From contig NZ_CP060202.1 in NCBI RefSeq assembly GCF_014250515.1, forward strand, positions 1,299,001-1,363,000: DNA of 64,000 bases. The letters run 5' to 3'. The notes under the pieces are model-generated. The model had not been told where the DNA came from, did not search any database, and worked only from the letters and a program-made list of their open reading frames with translations. Positions 61,714 through 64,000 of this stretch are shown one piece after another. The DNA is from Hymenobacter sediminicola (GTDB lineage Bacteria; Bacteroidota; Bacteroidia; Cytophagales; Hymenobacteraceae). The position numbers were made by a program, and so were the translations under genes. The stretch's first letter is position 1. Each line of letters begins with the position of its first letter.

Positions 61714-62895
61714 CTAGTCGATGGTGTTGAAAATGCGGTTCCAGCGGATTTTGTGGAAGGCATCGGCATACGGGTCTACCGACATCCAAATCATGACGGC
61801 TTTGCCCACAATATGGTCTTCGGGCACGAAACCCCAGTAGCGGGAGTCGAGCGAGTCGTGGCGGTTGTCGCCCATCATGAAGTAGTAGTCCTGCTTGAAG
61901 GTGTAGCGTTGAAGCGGCTGACCGTTCTGCAGCAGTACGCCGTTCTGTATTGTCACGCCCTCATTATGCTCGTAGCGCATGATGATTTTTTGGTAGATGG
62001 GCGTATTCTGAGGCGTAATTTGTACCGTTTGCCCCTTTTTGGGTAGCTGCAGCGGCCCAAAGTTGTCCTTGTTCCAGTTGTTGATGGGGGCCGGAGTGCT
62101 CTGCGGATAATCAGGATTGTTCGGGAATACATCCGGTTCAGCCTGGCCCGGTACAGCTTTGTCCTGCACTACGGCCTTCACGTAAGGCTGCTTGCGGAAG
62201 AAGTCAGCCGTGGTAGCCGTAGCATCAATCATAAATGTAGGTTCCTGCGTACCGAAGAGCGGCTCCGGCTTGCCATCAGGCCGGTTGAAGTTGGTGACGT
62301 GCTGCTCCTGAAACGCCTTGTACAGGTCGTCGTTCGGCTGAGGTACCTGTAGGAAGTAGCGGTTCTGGCTCTGTGGCGGGTTCGTCATGGGCTTGCCATT
62401 GATGAACACCTGTGTGTCTTTGATTTCCAGGACGTCGCCGGCTGTGGCCACGCACCGCTTGATGTAGTTGGTACGCAGGTCGGCGGGGTGCTGGCTCTCG
62501 AAGGGCACATTGAACACTACCACGTCGCCACGCTTTACTTCCGAAAAGCCCGGCAGACGGTAGCTCGGCAGCTGAATCAGGTCGGAGTAGCTCTTGAGGC
62601 CCGTGCCCCAAAGCGTCTGGTGCGTGAGCGGAATCTGCAGCGGCGTCTGAGGCGTGCGGGGACCGTAGTGCAGCTTGCTCACAAACAGATAGTCGCCTAC
62701 CAGCAGGGAGTCCTCCATCGACGGTGTTGGGATGGTATAGGCCTCGAAAGTGGCCCAGCGGATGAGCGTGGCCGCTACGACAGCAAACAGAATAGCGTCG
62801 CCCCACTCCCGGAAGAAGCCTTTCTTCTTTTCAAGGGGCTTAGTAGAGGCGGAAGCCGCTTTCATGCGTTCTTCCCAGGACTGTTGTACGGCCAT
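61714..62895 (-). CDS. lepB: Signal peptidase I
   Basis: Signal peptidase I removes the signal peptides of exported proteins. The 393-residue protein has a single clear N-terminal membrane helix (about residues 33-50), the nucleophilic Ser59 in PTPSMEDSLLVGDYL, the general-base Lys146 in TNYIKRCVA, and the GDNRHDSLDSRYWGFVP box near the end. A long insertion of about 130 residues after the lysine makes it longer than E. coli LepB (324), as often in Bacteroidota. It follows dapB on the minus strand. Confidence 0.95.
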   Translation of the reverse strand: MAVQQSWEERMKAASASTKPLEKKKGFFREWGDAILFAVVAATLIRWATFEAYTIPTPSMEDSLLVGDYLFVSKLHYGPRTPQTPLQIPLTHQTLWGTGLKSYSDLIQLPSYRLPGFSEVKRGDVVVFNVPFESQHPADLRTNYIKRCVATAGDVLEIKDTQVFINGKPMTNPPQSQNRYFLQVPQPNDDLYKAFQEQHVTNFNRPDGKPEPLFGTQEPTFMIDATATTADFFRKQPYVKAVVQDKAVPGQAEPDVFPNNPDYPQSTPAPINNWNKDNFGPLQLPKKGQTVQITPQNTPIYQKIIMRYEHNEGVTIQNGVLLQNGQPLQRYTFKQDYYFMMGDNRHDSLDSRYWGFVPEDHIVGKAVMIWMSVDPYADAFHKIRWNRIFNTID

Positions 62896-63018
62896 AATGA
62901 TGGAGGCAAAAATTGTAGCAGAAGCGTCTGCTCGTGCCGGAGTGTAAATATAGTGGCTTAACGCTGCTACGCAGTCAGCCCGTATTTCTGGGAGCAGAAG
63001 AATCTGGGCGAGTCGGTA

Positions 63019-63738
63019 CTAGAGCCCCAGCAGGTCTTTCATCCCGAACACGCCTTGGTGGCCAGGAAGCCACTCGGCTGCCAGCAGGGCTCCGTCCACA
63101 AATCCGTCGCGGGTGTGGGCCTCGTGCTTTAGTTCCAGCGAATCGGCATCCGAGGAGTACGTCACGATATGAGTGCCGACAACCTGACCAGTTCGCTCAC
63201 TTAGTACAGCCAGTTCATTGGGCTGCTGGGCCTCTTCGTTGCGCCAGATGGTTTTGGCAGGGAAGTGGCGCAGAATAGCCTCGGCCGCCGTAAGGGCAGT
63301 ACCGCTGGGCTGGTCGACTTTCTGCGTATGGTGGATTTCGCGCACCTGCACATCATAGCCACCAAACTGATGCATTTTGGCCGCTATGTACTCGTTGAAG
63401 TGGAAAAACAGGTTTACCCCCACACTGTAGTTGGAGGCATAGAACAGCGACCCATCAGTCTGCTGGCACAACTCTACGGCCTCCGGAAAGTGGTGTAGCC
63501 AGCCCGTAGAGCCGCACACCACTGGCAGCCCTTGGCGCAGGCACGCTTGCACATTAGCAAAGGCCGCATCAGGATGCGTAAACTCGATGGCTGCATCCAC
63601 CGTGGCAGGGCTAAAGTCTGCAATAGTGACTTCGGGGTGGGCGGGGTCGATGATGCCGACAATCTGGTGGCCACGTGCTATGGCACGGGCCTCAATAGCA
63701 CGGCCCATTTTGCCGTAGCCAATCAGCAAAAGCTTCAT
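63019..63738 (-). CDS. dapB: 4-hydroxy-tetrahydrodipicolinate reductase
   Basis: DapB makes tetrahydrodipicolinate in lysine and diaminopimelate synthesis, so it supplies peptidoglycan. The 239-residue product has the nucleotide-binding start LLIGYGKMGRAIEA (residues 3-16), a FTHPDAAFANV block and the catalytic region EIHHTQKVDQPSGTAL with histidines and lysine (about 135-150). The length is slightly short but complete. Its position between DUF5683 and lepB is a conserved order in Bacteroidota. Confidence 0.96.
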   Translation of the reverse strand: MKLLLIGYGKMGRAIEARAIARGHQIVGIIDPAHPEVTIADFSPATVDAAIEFTHPDAAFANVQACLRQGLPVVCGSTGWLHHFPEAVELCQQTDGSLFYASNYSVGVNLFFHFNEYIAAKMHQFGGYDVQVREIHHTQKVDQPSGTALTAAEAILRHFPAKTIWRNEEAQQPNELAVLSERTGQVVGTHIVTYSSDADSLELKHEAHTRDGFVDGALLAAEWLPGHQGVFGMKDLLGL

Positions 63739-63830
63739 GTTAAGTTGTTAGTTACAGGACAGGTTGTTGAGGTAGTGGCTGTCAGTCATGTACTGGCTGC
63801 ATCCTGACAACTAACAGCCTACAACTCATT

Positions 63831-64000
63831 TCAGCGTGAGAGTAAGGCCAACTCCTGGGGTAGCGGCGGCAGTGGGCATGCGAAGCAGGGTCGGGTCCCA
63901 GTGCAGACTCAGGTCGTCGCTGATGTCAAAGTCGCGCAGATGAGCGTCTACCACGGCATCCAGGATCTGCATGGTATAGGCCAGCGCCGTCCAGGCTACA
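63831..64000 (-). CDS. DUF5683 domain protein, 3' end only
   Basis: On the minus strand an open frame enters from the window edge and ends at a TGA at 63831-63833. The visible 56 residues include AWTALAYTMQILDAVVDAHL and RDFDISDDLSLHWDP, then a final VGLTLTLK strand. This resembles the C-terminus of DUF5683 proteins, which in Bacteroidota sit upstream of dapB. The start is outside the window, so only the 3' end is annotated. Confidence 0.7.

Noticed and set aside
63744-63822. Imperfect inverted repeat (TGTTAGTT and AACTAACA) between DUF5683 and dapB
   Set aside because: The arms are only 8 bases and the spacer is long. It may be chance and is not like the other palindromes.
1-64000. CRISPR arrays, insertion sequences, prophage or integrative elements
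   Set aside because: No regularly spaced direct repeats, transposase, integrase or phage structural genes were found on either strand.

Overview
The window looks like a chromosomal segment of a GC-rich Bacteroidota of the order Cytophagales, most probably Hymenobacter or a close relative. Support comes from a T9SS C-terminal sorting domain, a caa3-type oxidase cluster ending in SCO1-DUF420, the ftsX-DUF3098-uppP-truB-ribF order, the DUF5683-dapB-lepB order, almost no Shine-Dalgarno sequences, and several promoters of the Bacteroidota -7 type (TAnnTTTG). No prophage, insertion sequence, CRISPR array or rRNA was seen. The genes read as housekeeping plus ordinary accessory functions.

Layout. 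1-3.2 kb: end of an aerobic respiration operon (cytochrome oxidase subunits III and IV, SCO1 copper chaperone, DUF420, a small CxxC membrane protein, DUF983), closed by a terminator. 3.2-11 kb: a very large orphan sensor histidine kinase and a 1262-residue predicted outer-membrane protein. 11-16 kb: an RsbQ-like hydrolase, a GH20 hexosaminidase and a GT-C type membrane glycosyltransferase. 16-24 kb: a minus-strand operon DUF58, MoxR, DUF4350, DUF4129, a multi-span membrane protein and SpoIIM, with a divergent RDD protein. 24-30 kb: an SDR, a GNAT-nitrilase fusion, a T9SS cargo protein, an unknown protein and both subunits of a 3-oxoacid CoA-transferase, separated by long intergenic palindromes. 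30-40 kb: ribF, a zinc protease-like protein, truB, uppP, DUF3098, ftsX and tamB, all on the minus strand and serving cofactor, tRNA and envelope functions. 40-44 kb: tsaD, smpB, an NlpC/P60 hydrolase, an HNH protein and a small lipoprotein. 44-49.3 kb: an alpha/beta hydrolase, a DUF3298 lipoprotein, two tandem fatty-acid desaturases and an AT-rich lipoprotein. 49.3-54 kb: rpsA with a structured leader, tRNA-Cys, a PAP2 phosphatase and an EamA protein. 53.7-64 kb: cyanophycin synthetase, a coiled-coil membrane protein, a TPMT-family methyltransferase, kdsA, a candidate non-coding RNA, an O-methyltransferase-like protein, apaG, ung, lepB, dapB and the 3' end of a DUF5683 gene.

The observations most worth following up are: a probable structured small RNA with its own promoter-like box and terminator (about 59105-59360); a set of long intergenic palindromes, one with 36-bp perfect arms; a cyanophycin synthetase with no degradation gene nearby; a 24-bp perfect palindrome that encodes the lipobox of an AT-rich lipoprotein; a strong hairpin abutting the start codon of an HNH gene; and a 5' leader of rpsA able to form alternative stems. 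Protein families were named from motifs read by eye. No database search was possible.
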